64,000 nucleotides of DNA from Trichoplax sp. H2 (Eukaryota > Placozoa > Uniplacotomia > Trichoplacea): assembly GCA_003344405.1 (NCBI GenBank), contig NOWV01000012.1, positions 682,001-746,000 on the forward strand, in the 5' to 3' direction. A model generated the notes under the pieces. That model had not been told where the DNA came from. It made no database searches and saw nothing but the letters and a program-made list of their open reading frames with translations. Numbering within the stretch: position 1 is the stretch's first letter; each line of letters opens with the position of its first letter. The position numbers and the translations under genes are program-made. Positions 33,401 to 45,428 of the stretch are shown piece after piece.

Positions 33401-34290
33401 ACTGAAAACAAGTTGAAAATAATTTTGCTCTTAACAGTAATTAGCAAAGCCATTGCATGTTATCGATAGTCTACTGAGTATACTTTTCGTTAAAGATTGA
33501 ACTTTCTTTGAAGAATTCAAAGTCAAGGCAATTCCTTAAGAGTACTAATGTATTTTTTTAGACTAGAATGGCTATCACTTTCGCAATATTTCCCTAAAGG
33601 TGGCAAGACTTTGACTGAAAGCAAGTTAAAAATAATTTCCCTTTTGACAGTAAATTAGCAAAGCCACTGCATGTTATCGATCGCCTACTGAGTATACTAC
33701 TCGTTGTAGATTGAATTTTCTTTGAAGAATTCAAAGTCAAGGCAATTTTTTAAGAGTACTACTGTATTTTTTTAGACTAGAATGGCTATCATTTTTTCTG
33801 AAATGAGATTTTTCCCTAAAGATGCTTGGCACTTTGACTGAAAGCACGTTGAAAATAATTTCGCTCTTGACAGTAAATTAGCAAAGCCATTGCATGCTAT
33901 CGATAGTCTACTGAGTATACCATTGGTTGTAGATTGAATTTTCTTTGAAGAATTCAAAGGCAAGACAATTTTTGAAGAGTACTAATAGATTTTTAGACTG
34001 GAAAGGCTATCATTTTCTTTGAAATGAAATATTTTCCTATAGTCTACTGAGTATACTATTGGTTGTAGATTGAATTTTCTTGAAGAATTCGAAGCCAAGA
34101 CAATTTTTGAAGAGTATTAATAGATTTTTAGACTAGAAATGGCTATCATTTTCTTTGAAATGAAATATTTCCCTAAAGTCTACTGAGTATACTATTGGTT
34201 GTAGATTGAATTTTCTTTGAAGAATTCAAAGCCAAGACAATTTTTGAAGAGTATTAATGCATTTTTAGACTAGAAATGGCCATCACTTAC
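33400..34290. repeat. Second tandem array, about 120-210 bp unit
   Basis: Four to six copies marked by CTACTGAGTATAC, GTAGATTGAATTTTC, TTTGAAGAATTCAAAG, CAAGGCAATT and AGACTAGAA.TGGCTATCA, at about 33470, 33690, 33905, 34040 and 34180. Later copies have lost the middle CCCTAAAG..GGCAAGACTTTGACTGAAA part, so the unit shortens to about 140 bp. Confidence 0.8.
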
Positions 34291-34650
34291 CGCTGGCGCC
34301 AATAGAAAGCTTTTCCCCTTTTTGAGGGCTGTGTGTACATTCCATAGAGTTTATAATCATGAGCGTAATCAGGAGTCCATGGTAACCTATTTACTATGTA
34401 AGCAGGCGCAGCGGAGGATATCGGGCGAGTACCAACACATCACCGACACCATTGTCGATGGTGGGGTATATTGACCGTATTACATGTTCTGCGCTGCAGT
34501 CATTTCGATGCACAGACTTGTCTATTCATACTGAAAGCACTCATGGCGAGCACTACTTGCGACTGTCTAGCGTGAGGTAAATACGGGTTGTGCGTGTTAA
34601 CACGAGGGGTGGTTTGAATGACTTTCCCGCGCCATTTTAAAAAATTTTCT
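34290..34650. other. GC-richer island with E2F-type site
   Basis: About 350 bp with visibly higher GC than its surroundings and no repeats, between two repeat arrays. It holds TTTCCCGCGC at 34623-34632, an exact E2F/DP consensus, and a short stem CACCAT/ATGGTG near 34447-34463. No open frame or RNA family recognised; it may be a promoter or an unrecognised RNA gene. Confidence 0.4.
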
Positions 34651-34654
34651 CATT

Positions 34655-35577
34655 ATATCTAGATAGAATTTTAATTCTAAGTCAAGAATATGCAGACAAG
34701 AGAGTAATAACTTCAAATTGAATTTATTTCGTCTTTTTGTCACTAATTGACTGCTTACTAGGCAAGATTTTATCCAACTTTGACGATGTTTACTCTTTTG
34801 AAATCATTTTGGCATACAGCCATTTCTTGTCTATCAGCTCTTTCCGTCCTAGTAACAGCCTTGACAACTTTAGGGCGCCGGATATTGAGTGTCTGTTGGA
34901 TTATACAAGTAATAGCTTTCGTAAACGTAGAATCCAATTCATTCTTGTACTAGTAAATGTATAATTGAATTCATTCTTATACTATGGATATATATACCAT
35001 TGATATAACAACTACATCATGTAACAATTGCATTTATTGCCATTTAATGTATGCTAGTAATAGAGCTTGTTCAGTTTTGCAGAGCGAAAACAACAAAGTC
35101 AACTCTCTTCCAGATATATATCTAGATAGAATTTTAATTTTAAGTCAAGAATATGCAGACAAGAGAGTAATAACTTCAAGTTGAATTTATTTCGTCATTT
35201 TGTCACTAATTGACTGCTTATTAGGCAAGATTTTATCCAACTTTGACGATGTTTACTCTTTTGAAATCATTTTGGCATAACAGCCATTTCTTGTCTATCA
35301 GCTCTTTCCGTCCTAGTAACAGCCTTGACAACTGTAGGGCGCCGGATATTGAGTGTCTGTTGGATTATACAAGTAATTGCTTTCGTAAACGTAGAATCCA
35401 ATTCATTCTTGTACTAGTAAACGTATAATTGAATTCATTCTTATACTATGGATATATATACCATTGATATAACAACTACATCATGTAACAATTGCATTTA
35501 TTGCAATTTAATGTATGCTAGTAATAGAGCTTGTTCAGTTTTGTAGAGCGAAAACAACAAAGTCAACTCTCTTCCAG
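34655..35577. repeat. 463-bp tandem duplication
   Basis: Copy 1 is about 34655-35114 and copy 2 about 35118-35577, offset 463 bp, very similar through their whole length (for example GGGCGCCGGATATTGAGTG occurs in both, near 34873 and 35338). A one-base insertion in copy 2 (GGCATAACAGCC against GGCATACAGCC) shifts the frame of the longest plus-strand reading, which argues against coding. Confidence 0.85.
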
Positions 35578-36338
35578 TAAGGGAAAAATTCAATCGTTCC
35601 TTTTTCAAATACTTTAAACTCAATTCTTGCAAGAGTAGTACAGTATATTATTATCGTTATTAGGCAACGAGACAAGTATATCAATACATAATTACGTTGA
35701 AAGTGCTTCTAACCTAATACGACTTAGAGACTAATAACCGAATGCGAGGCTACTTGTAGGCAGAATACCTGGAATATTGATTGATAATTATACAGTATAA
35801 TGAATACTTCTAAATGAATGTTTGAAATTCGTATCGTAATGAACACCAACTGTTAAAAAGAATCGATTCAAAGCACCTTTTTTTGTCTGTTTTGTGTAAT
35901 TTTATTGAAGAAATGCAAAAAAGAACAATTTTAGAGGCCAGAATAGACTCTCTGAAAGTAGCAGGTTCACCTTTCCTATATATTATTCAGTCCCCAAACA
36001 GTATCGTATATCATTTCAAGAGTAACATAATGCATCACATGCACATGCACATGCATGGTAATAATTAATTGAGCTTTACTCTTAATTTATACTCCATTAT
36101 CACGATTCGGTTATATATATCGTCTATCTAGAAAGATGTAAAAGTTACTATGGGAATATAAATTTATTTCACGAACAAGAAATAGCAATTAGTGCAACTT
36201 TGGAAGTAAAATCTCGTACATTATTGTCCTATTCAATACATGTGATGATGAACACATACTATTTAAACAGCGTCAAGAATTAGTTAGGCCAAACTCGAAA
36301 TATCTACCATGAACCGTAAAGGAAAATTAACAATTTCA

Positions 36339-38246
36339 TTACTTTGCAAATATAAACCCCAAACCAGTTATACCACAGTTACTTCTACCAGCTACACCAA
36401 TCAAAGTTCCTTTTCCAATTAAGATATCCGATTTCCTGGAAGCTAAATTATTAATGCCGACATCAAAAACTTCTTCGCCTTCAGTATAAATTCTAACATG
36501 GGTAACGTAATGATCATCATTTAAGGAAATAGTCAGGTTTGTGATAATCTTTTCTCCTTTATTAGTAAAGAAGGTTTTAGTCAGGGTTAAATTGTCCATG
36601 AAACCGATAGTCTTGATCAAGCCATTGATAAATTGAACTTGGAGATGTTTAATAATGGGTAGACCGTCGAAAGCATAGCGAAAGGTAATAGACTCGATGG
36701 GATTATTTGCTGTGGATATAAAGAGGAACAAGTCGCCTTTATCACCACCATATACAACAGGAAACGTTGCATGGTCTTCTTGCACTGTCAATGATTGAAT
36801 TAGAGAAGTAGCGCAATTAAATAAAATTGCTATCCTGACAAATACTTTGTGAATTACATGGACTATTGGGCTACAATCTAATCGATCTAGCACAAATACA
36901 GACATTTTTAATATAACACAAAGTTAGAACAAATCAGATAGGGTATTCGCTAAATGGGATGGTTTAGCTCTCCAATACGAACTAAGGCTAACGATCGTAA
37001 AAAGCCCACAATATTACTTCATACTTTTAAAATTCGTCAAGCTTATAGAATATTATTTTATCTCACCGCATAAGTAATCTGCTATATCACAGTATTCCCA
37101 TCTTTTAAAAGTCGATTTAGTGTAGCACCAAGGTGTGATAGCATTTAGGGTTGGATTACGGCAGTAATTTGCCTCAAGGCCACTTTGAGGATTATTTCCT
37201 GGTGTATAAGTATGCGCATGAGGTATTTGGCTGGACCATTTTTGGCACAATAATCCACTTTTTGTAATCCTCTGCGAGCCCCGATAATATTCTCCAACGC
37301 TCTTTTTGAGGCAATCTAGAAGTCAAATATCGATAATCGTATACAGTAAGCTATACGCTTAGATTTCGTTTATCTGCAAGATGAATTCTCAAGGCAAAAA
37401 TTAACGTACAATTTTATGTTTATTTCCTTTTACAGTCATACGCTTAAGTTACATGTTGCTACTGTATTGAGGATACTTTATATGCTCATTAGAATACTGA
37501 TTTTAAACTTAATATGGTATTCAAAAATTCATGCAGAATTTTTGAATTTGAAACTAAGGTACCGGTAGCAAAGATTGAGTCACTATAAATTATTTATAAG
37601 ACTATACAACGTCGCCTAAATTTCTTACTGCATCGACGGATATCACAAAACATCCAACGTATTTGAGGATCGGTGGTATAACACCAAGGTCCTGCACTGC
37701 CACTTGGGTTGCGACAGTAGTTAGAATCTTCTAATCCTTCACTAGGATAATCTTGCGGTATGTAATCGTGTTTATGCGGCTTTTGAGAAGTCCAGTTTTG
37801 ACATAAAATTCCTGATGCGGTCTTGCTTACATTTCCGCGATAATCGCTCCCGCGACCGATATAACATTCATCTAGCGTACGAAAAGGCAATGCGTGCAAA
37901 TACATATAATGCGGTGGAATTAGTTCTAATAAATTTTCAAACACCTACAAATCAATACAAAATTTTCCGTACCTGCCAAATCCGATTGGTCCTATTCCGG
38001 TTAGCGTTAGAAATATTATCGTTTTCAGTGACAGAAGTATTTAAGGTTAGATTATGACTTGACTAAAGCTCAATATCGTAAGATGTGCATTTATGAAATG
38101 TACTATGCAAAATCAAGTTTAATGGCATGTACATAACGTAGAATATATAATTAAAGAAACTTATATACTTGCAAAAATATGTTATCGGACTGCACTCTTG
38201 ACGTAGACAATGCCGCAGCGAGTAATATTAGTAATGCAAATTTCAT
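36339..38246 (-). CDS. Secreted two-kringle protein with C-terminal jacalin-like lectin domain
   Basis: Five exons: 38169-38246, 37973-38062, 37629-37944, 37067-37315 and 36339-36886, total 426 aa. The first exon is a signal peptide (MKFALLILLAAAL then STSRVQS). A linker with Asn-X-Ser/Thr sites follows. Each of the next two exons ends in a complete six-cysteine kringle: DECY, GILCQNW, SNYCRNP, GPWCYTT, MFCDIRRC; then NCL, GLLCQKW, ANYCRNP, PWCYT, EYCDIADYLC. The last exon encodes a beta-rich domain whose end, GTLIGVAGRSNCGITGLGFIF, is typical of jacalin-like (ZG16-type) lectins. Predicted extracellular protein with protein-binding and glycan-binding modules. No protease, FU or WSC domain is seen. 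The start of the last exon could be 9 bases shorter, without frame change. The domain calls are firm; the joining of lectin to kringles rests on matching splice phase and lack of a stop between. Confidence 0.82.
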
Positions 38247-39809
38247 CTTGATGCAAGATTCTTTCCTTGATAAACTAAATTCAAATATATATTTGTATAA
38301 TAAAAGATACTGGTCTTAGTAAAGATTTGTATTTCATCGTTAAGCAATTGCTATAGAAGATCTTACTTGGATATAAGCATTAACTGAGATGGGAAATTTT
38401 TCAAATAGTATTGTCGTTGTAATCCAGATTCTATCACCTTGTCAGGATTGGAATCGAATTATTGGCTACTCGTTAGAAGGACTTGCTCAATTTATAGTTT
38501 TTGATGAGGTGTAAAGTTTACCCTAAATAACTTATAGTATGTTGGTTACAGTTCGTGCATTACACGAAAATTAAATGAAGTTGACGACAAATGCACTGCC
38601 AATTTTGATAAATGAAATCATAGTATCAATACGTTAATAAGACTATAGTTCTGTTATTATAATAATTTCGGTATATAGAGAACTATAAATGTGTAGGAGT
38701 TGATAATTTCCATTTCGTTACAAGATTTAAAAATTCTGACAATAATTACTATCAATAGTGAAGCTGGGGCCTGAGCTTAGTGCATTTGACTAAAATGATA
38801 GTCATTTAGGGAGTAATTTTAACAATGATAGATTTGTACAAATTGTGCACGATATTGTAAAGTAATTCCATTACATCTTTTGTTAACAAAGTGTAACTAT
38901 GAATATGTTAAGATTGCTAAAAGTTTCGATCATTTTATTGTATTCATTTTAAATCCAGTTTCACAAAATTGGATAGTTTACTTGTAGAGATGTTATATTC
39001 CAAAGTGGTATTTTTAATTTATTTAGCTAATTCTACAATCGTAGTAGCACTTTGAGGATCATCATATCGAACGAAATTACTTTTAAACGATAATGCTTGG
39101 ATAATGATATCTATGCCGAATACGAACTTCTATCTCAGCGCTTACGGTAGTACTGTATAAATGTCTGTATTCTTACTCGTTTATCGTACACTCGTATACG
39201 CTCCTATGTCAAGGAGTGTCATCAATCGGATTTGTTGTTTGCACAATGCACAGTCTTGGACAACTATAATAATATAACCAGTCTCAATATTATGCTAATA
39301 GGATTATTATAGATTTGAATTGGAATGTTTACATATTTGAATATATGGTACAATTATCATAGAACGCTATGCACAGGGATGATGGTTGTCAATTTTTTAC
39401 TGAAGACTAACGGAAGAATTTCCATTTCAGAAGGAAGACGTCAGTCCAAACTTCGTTTACCGTTAGTGTCAAAATTTATTTTTATTTTTGGGAGCAAGGC
39501 CCTTTCTACATGTAAGGTAATGACATACATTTGTAGTTAAGATTTGCTTTTGCGTTCCGTCACCAAGTAATTGAATATGAGAATTAACCTTATATTATCT
39601 CGAAATTGCGTACAATTAAAAATACAACTTGTAAATAATATGTATCATAACCTCCTTTCGAATATCTATGAAACTTAAGATGATCACTAATAGATGAAAA
39701 TATGTGACATAGTGCTTCGAATCAAATAAGAAAGCAATATTTCAAATATATATAATTTTGGTAGATATGTAGATATTTATATATATGATATACAGCTACA
39801 ATAAAATCT
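38247..39809. other. Intergenic, kringle-lectin 5' side to UFL1 3' end
   Basis: 1.56 kb of AT-rich DNA. It should hold the kringle-lectin promoter and the UFL1 3' UTR. The open frame at 39325-39540 has no family resemblance and no splice context. Nothing else seen. Confidence 0.6.
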
Positions 39810-42800
39810 TTAAGATTGCTTTTTGTTTTCTAAAGCAATTGCTTTAATCGTAGTCATTTTTTCTTGTAATTGTAGATCAATATTTTGATTATCGTTTGAA
39901 TTATCGGAATCTTTAGGTTCCTCCGACATCTCTGGTTTTTGCTTGTCAGATGATTGTTGTATCGACTGAATAATGAGCTGTTGGTATTCATAAATTGTTT
40001 TATACTGTTCGTCTGTCAAGTGTTGCTTTAGGAATGATATAATCTGAGGGATACATCGACCAGGAGCGTGTATCATACATTGCGTATGTCTTTGAAATAA
40101 CAGCAATGTGCAAAGATGTAAACACATCGCCGGTTTACTTTCTTTATTCAATTGCTCTATTAGACTTTGGCGGTGATTGAAGATTATTTGCCTATGAATA
40201 CATCATCCACTATCAATATTATAGATTGTATTACAGCTTGTTATTGTGACGAAGTTAAAAGATAACAAACCTTTCTTTTTTCTTATCCAATTTTTTTATC
40301 ATTATTTGGCAAATCGAAGGTCCAAGAACAACGTCAAGGGCATCAAAGAATTGCTCAACATCCTATATGATAGTATCATTTTATAAATGATAATACCGTC
40401 ATTAATACAAGATCTACGTGTCTACTACCGTATATCCCTGTATATGCATTACCAATGAACAGTTAATATTTGTTACTTTGCCGCTTAATGATTTTTCCAA
40501 GGCAGATGCAGCTTTTTTAACGTTATTAGGAAATTTCTCCAAAGCGGAAGAACGTGTCTGTATAACAGAAAGAATTTGTCACTTGCATCTAGGATATACA
40601 GTCCATGTACGTCATATAGTATATATATACTGTCGATTAAATATAATATATTGGGCTCACTTCAGGATTTAAAGAATTAGGATCACTATCAACCATAATA
40701 TGTTCGCTAATTAATAGACTGAAAACGATATTGGTTATCTCTGTACATAGAGTATGCAAAAGATGTTTTCCAAGAGTGGTATGCGCGTCGCCTATAGCAA
40801 TTTTAAATGGAAGTGAAAATTGATAGTTCATTAATGTATGAAAGCAAATTTTTATCTGCTGTGAAGCAAGACTTTTACTTGCATTACCAGAAAAATGTTG
40901 AAGGCCTTTTCCAAATAATTTAGCGTTAGTTAATAAACCATTAATTTTATCTTGTGCATCTGAATGAAGTTTACGTTTTTCAGAAGTAACTGAAGATGTT
41001 GATGCCAGGAATACTGATTTAGCAACCTCCTGATACTTTCTTTTGAGTGGACTACAGATATAGCAGAAAAATCAATGATCATTACCACTCAGTTATTACA
41101 ATATGATTTCCTTACATCTAACTTGTTCAGGACGGCCAGTAAGAGAATGGATGAAGTATTATTTTCTTACCTAAATAGTTGAGAAGCGATTTCTTCTAAA
41201 AATTGATCTTCACAGTTTGAATGCTCTCGTTGCAATACTTCTATTATCTGAAATTTTGTGGGAATTCCGGTTATGAAAGTTTGATCTTTATTCATATAAT
41301 TCAAATAAGTGTAGAGTTGAATTATGGTACTATAATATGGCTTTGTATATTCAAATACCTCGGGAATGGCCATAAATTCCAAGTCCTGCTTATTTTGTTT
41401 AATATGAGATCTGGTTGATTCAAGGTCATCTGGCGTAGATCGGTCTTTGCCTTTACCCTTTCTTTTTGAACTCGTTGAATCATCTCCTTTCTTTTTTTTA
41501 CCTCCAGTAACATTGGAGTCGTCATGTTTAGTCAGTGTCGAATGATTAGGATTGGTGGAGCTGGTAGATGCAAATTTTGCAGCTACTTTACCGGCATCCT
41601 GAATAGATTATGAGAAAAGAGTATTTTTAAATTGCGATTCAAAAAAGACTATAAATAGTAAATGAAAGTATACTTTTTCGGCTTTGGTCTTCATATGATC
41701 ATCGAATAATTGTAAACAGTTTTGAATAAATTTGTTGCTGACAACGAATTTGTCGCAAAGACATTGTACGGATGTGTTATTTTTATTACTTTTTAAGCAA
41801 TGCTTTTGTAACAACACTGATGCATCTCCAGTAGTAAAGGGTGATGGCAGCAACGTCTAAATTTGAAAATAGTTCAGAATCTTAGCCCTACACCGACATT
41901 GAATTTGTAATTTTCATTATAGTCGACGGCATTTACCATAATATCAACCCAAGAAGGTGTTGCGACAACATCTTCTATGGCTGCTTGCACTTGACCTAAA
42001 ATGTTCTGTCCGCTAACACATGACTCTAGAAAAATGACGTTCTTATTCAAGCACTTTTTCAGGTAATTTTTGGGGTCCGTAATGTCTAGGCGAGTTAAGC
42101 TGTCGTATTCTATGAAAAATGAAGCATTAATTTGTTATAATCACAATCAGAATTTTAAGGAAAATCTTTAAAATGACAGCTTCAAGAATCTGTGACATAA
42201 GGCTGATGGATAGATAACTTTACGTAAGTATAAAGTATGCATCATTGATATACACTCGAGTGTCTTACCAATATAATCATTCTGGCGAAAGAATGATAAT
42301 ACCCAATTCGATTGTGTTCGGGAATAGATATTTGGAGTATAAATTGCTTTACTTTGATGCCCTTGAACTGATCCTGCTAGTCTTTTCTCATCCAACAATT
42401 TGCGTAAAATATCTTGATAATGTTGTTAATAAGGCTCAAAGTTATATTGTAATCGAGAATGTGTTAAAGTAACGACAGACTATGTTGCTATAACTGGTTT
42501 AGCCTTACCATGTAGTAACGCTTCTGGAAAGCTATATTGATAAATTATTGATGATACTGAATTCGGCCTATAAACGAAAGAATAAAGCGTCGATAGTTGG
42601 TGAAAGTAAACTTTTGCAAAGATGGAGAAACTGAAGCAATTGAATATAATCAGCCATTCTGTTACTTAGAGTCAGTCAATACTTATCTCAGTGTACATAC
42701 TATACTCTAACCGATTGTATAGATGCATGTACAAACCTAGTTATAGCGCTGAAGACCCCACGAATTTTGGCTGCATGGCGTGCCACATATGCTTCAGTAT

Positions 42801-44606
42801 ATATCGTACCACGTTCTAACGGATTCACTTGTCCATGTATGTAAATTCCCATTCTTTTTTCAATATTCTAATGTAGTTAAATTAAATAAATGGCCGTCTT
42901 ATAAATTGACACAAGATACAAAAAATTTATAACTGCAGCAATTACCGTTTGTAAAAAGTCTGTAGGTAAATTAAATGTCTTTCCCAATTCAGATACAGAA
43001 ATTTGACCGGATTCTTGCAGAATATCATTAATTTCTTCGGCCAACCTATCTATATAATCCCTAAATAGATTGATGTCAAGAGCATTCACTACATTAATGT
43101 CTATAGTATTGATAATATGGCATTATTTATTGCTGGAAGATTTTCGAACTATATAATTGATGAAGTTGTTACAAGTGATGTAATGATCAAATTCTATTAG
43201 TAAGTTGCGGTACTATTTATCTGACTTTAGTAGGATAAAATAGTTTGAAATTAACGCTACACTGGTAGTATTAACAATATGAAGCTAAAGTGAATGGATT
43301 AAAATGCTTTATTATCAATTACTGTACCTATCGATTAAGTCTCCTTGTATCAAGTATAAACTTCGATCGCCTCTTAACATTTCTTTGACTTTGCTATCGA
43401 TATGAGTTAGATCCACATTTATAACCTAAAAAGACATTCACTCGTTACAATAGCCATCTTATCTTGGGTAAACTGGTATTGATTACTATAAAGGGAGTTG
43501 CATTTTTACATCAGACGTAGACGGAAATGAGACATGAGAGAGACACGTTATTGCATAAAATAAATGCGTATGGAGTGTATTGACATAAATACGTATTCAC
43601 GTATACGCATATACCGCAATGTAGGGTTAATGAATCAATCCCTATGCGACTTATCATCACATCCTACTTGTTACTTGTAATGACTGTTGTATTTGATATT
43701 TCGTTCAATCATAAAATTGGCCTAAGAGTATTCTGCAGCACTACAGCACCGACTTTAAGTAGACTAATTATGGTAGGTACGAGTCATAGGCACCCTCAAC
43801 TGATCGTGGGGTCGTGCATGCTAGGTTATTCATCAGGGGAAGTAAGCTTTATCATTGAGATTTGTAATTTATTACACTGTAGGAGAATAAATATGCTTCT
43901 TGTTATTTTTTACTTTGTAACTATTACATAAAAGTAAAATTAACCCTACTACTGTACTCTAAATTGTATTTATTGCATTGTAGATTTCGATGCATATGGA
44001 CTGATGAACGATAGGCGTAAGTATAATTCTATAAAATAACTGGATTGAAAGGCTATCATTGATCCGTACATTGCACTACTTAAGAAATGCAATTTTTCAG
44101 TCAAGGTATACTGATTCTGTAACAATCCATACAGCATGTAAAGTAAAAATGAAAGCGAGCATGAATTAGCATGTATTTAGTAAGAAACAGTACCAAGAAT
44201 ATCAAGTAAATTTATTTACCTGTTGTAACTCTACCAAATTGATACGCCCTACAATAATGGATGATGAAAATGTCGATTAATTACAGAGTCTGATTTTAAT
44301 CCGCTTCCTCTCTTGACTGTCATCGATTGCATGATAATGTACTGTGATTGGAATGGATTTTTCAGTTACTTTACTACTATCCTTACCGCTATGGACAAAT
44401 AATTCATCTCTTATTTCTCGTTCTAATTGCTGCGGTGTAAGATATTCTTTGCCATCAATGGTATACATCACTTGGACCTTGTTCATTGCAATCAATTTGG
44501 TTATTATTTCGATACAATTTCTTTCCGAAAGTTGATGAGCGCTAGCTGTCAACTGAATGCGTTGAAAATCAGCAGCTAAACGTTGAATTTCGTTCCAGTC
44601 ACTCAT
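39810..44606 (-). CDS. UFL1: UFL1, E3 UFM1-protein ligase 1
   Basis: Scaffold E3 ligase that, with DDRGK1 and CDK5RAP3 at the ER surface, transfers UFM1 to ribosomal protein uL24 and other targets. 16 exons from ATG 44606 to the stop at 39810 give 775 aa (human 794). The N-terminus is strongly conserved: [31 protein letters not shown] and [20 protein letters not shown] 29-base exon at 44220-44248 supplies [10 protein letters not shown]. Then [60 protein letters not shown], a Lys/Ser-rich linker (exon 41359-41598) and the C-terminal [22 protein letters not shown]. The winged-helix repeats of the family span these parts. No cysteine active site is expected. One short segment, 40792-40878, is read as an intron but is open in frame, so it might be retained. 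Head-to-head with TFG. Confidence 0.96.
43426..44219 (-). other. UFL1 intron
   Basis: The 0.8 kb intron after the 29-base micro-exon. A plus-strand frame at 43644-43931 crosses it but shows no family features. Confidence 0.65.
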
Positions 44607-45428
44607 TTTGACTCTTGTATTCGATGAATTCTCCTTGGTAAGCTATTGCGTTTGTAGGACGTTGAAATAATATTTGCTTGTATGCAATTCTGCAATCGAT
44701 TTTTCATTGAATTGCTTCGGCCCAAGTTTTTTGGGGCTGGTGCTGTACGAGTGTGCGTGTGCTGTTGTACTAAACGCTAAACAGATCATCGTCTACGGTT
44801 ACAGACTAACTGACTGACTGACTGAGTCAGTCGGCCATAACACGTTTTCAGGCTTTGAGTCTGTCGGCAGCTCCCTATTCGAATCATTGAGTGATTTGTA
44901 CAATTTGATACAGTGTAACTATCGCTGTACTACTGTAACAGTAGCAGTACAGTACTGTACTATGAACGTCACAGGGTAAGGGTGAGTAGACTATCATGGA
45001 AAAGACTTGCACGGCTATACTGTATTGTACTGTTGTATAGAGTAGCAGAGGAAGAGAAGCAACGCTGTAAGAGTCCGTCCATCCGAGGAGAGTGTTCAGT
45101 CCAGTTTCAAGTGGTCCATGTCTACGTCTCGGTCCGGGACCGAACTATGTCTCGTACTTGTGGTGACATCATTTTATGGCGTCATTATGTGGTCCGTCCA
45201 GTACTGTGGTGTCCTGTCAGTCTGTCACCCTGTCCGCTATACAGTATGCTATAGACTATCATGGAAAAGACTTGCACGTCTATACTGTGGTATAGAGTAG
45301 AAGAGGAAGAGAAGCATCGCTGAATGTTTTCAAGCCAACTCTTGGACAAGAAAGCATCAAGGCAAGACGCTGCAACGACTGGATTGATTAACTGGAAGGA
45401 ATCATTGCTTTAGTTTAGACAACCAGCC
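44607..45428. promoter_or_regulatory. Head-to-head UFL1/TFG promoter interval
   Basis: Only about 820 bp separate the two start codons. The middle is richer in GC than the flanks. It contains a GTAC palindrome cluster at 44944-44962, an ACGTCAC half-CRE near 44968, and TGACATCATTTTATGGCGTCATT near 45163-45185, i.e. two CRE-like sites 9 bases apart. A 40-bp direct repeat (GACTATCATGGAAAAGACTTGCACG) occurs near 44988 and 45254. Start sites were not assigned. Confidence 0.6.

Larger units (their letters stand above)
31656..36338. other. Repeat-rich gene-poor block between SMARCAD1 and kringle-lectin gene
   Basis: 4.7 kb with no supported gene, made largely of three repeat families (32070-33400, 33400-34290, 34655-35577) around a GC-richer island at 34290-34640. 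It should contain the SMARCAD1 promoter at its left end and the 3' UTR of the kringle-lectin gene at its right end. Frames inside the duplicated segments have no recognisable domain. Confidence 0.65.

Noticed and set aside
34340-34470. GCGCAG and ATATCG words recalling U4 snRNA
   Set aside because: Only short, interrupted similarity; no Sm site or stem arrangement could be matched.
34737-35428. Similar plus-strand frames in the 463-bp duplicates
   Set aside because: A one-base indel breaks one copy's frame and no domain or splice context is visible.
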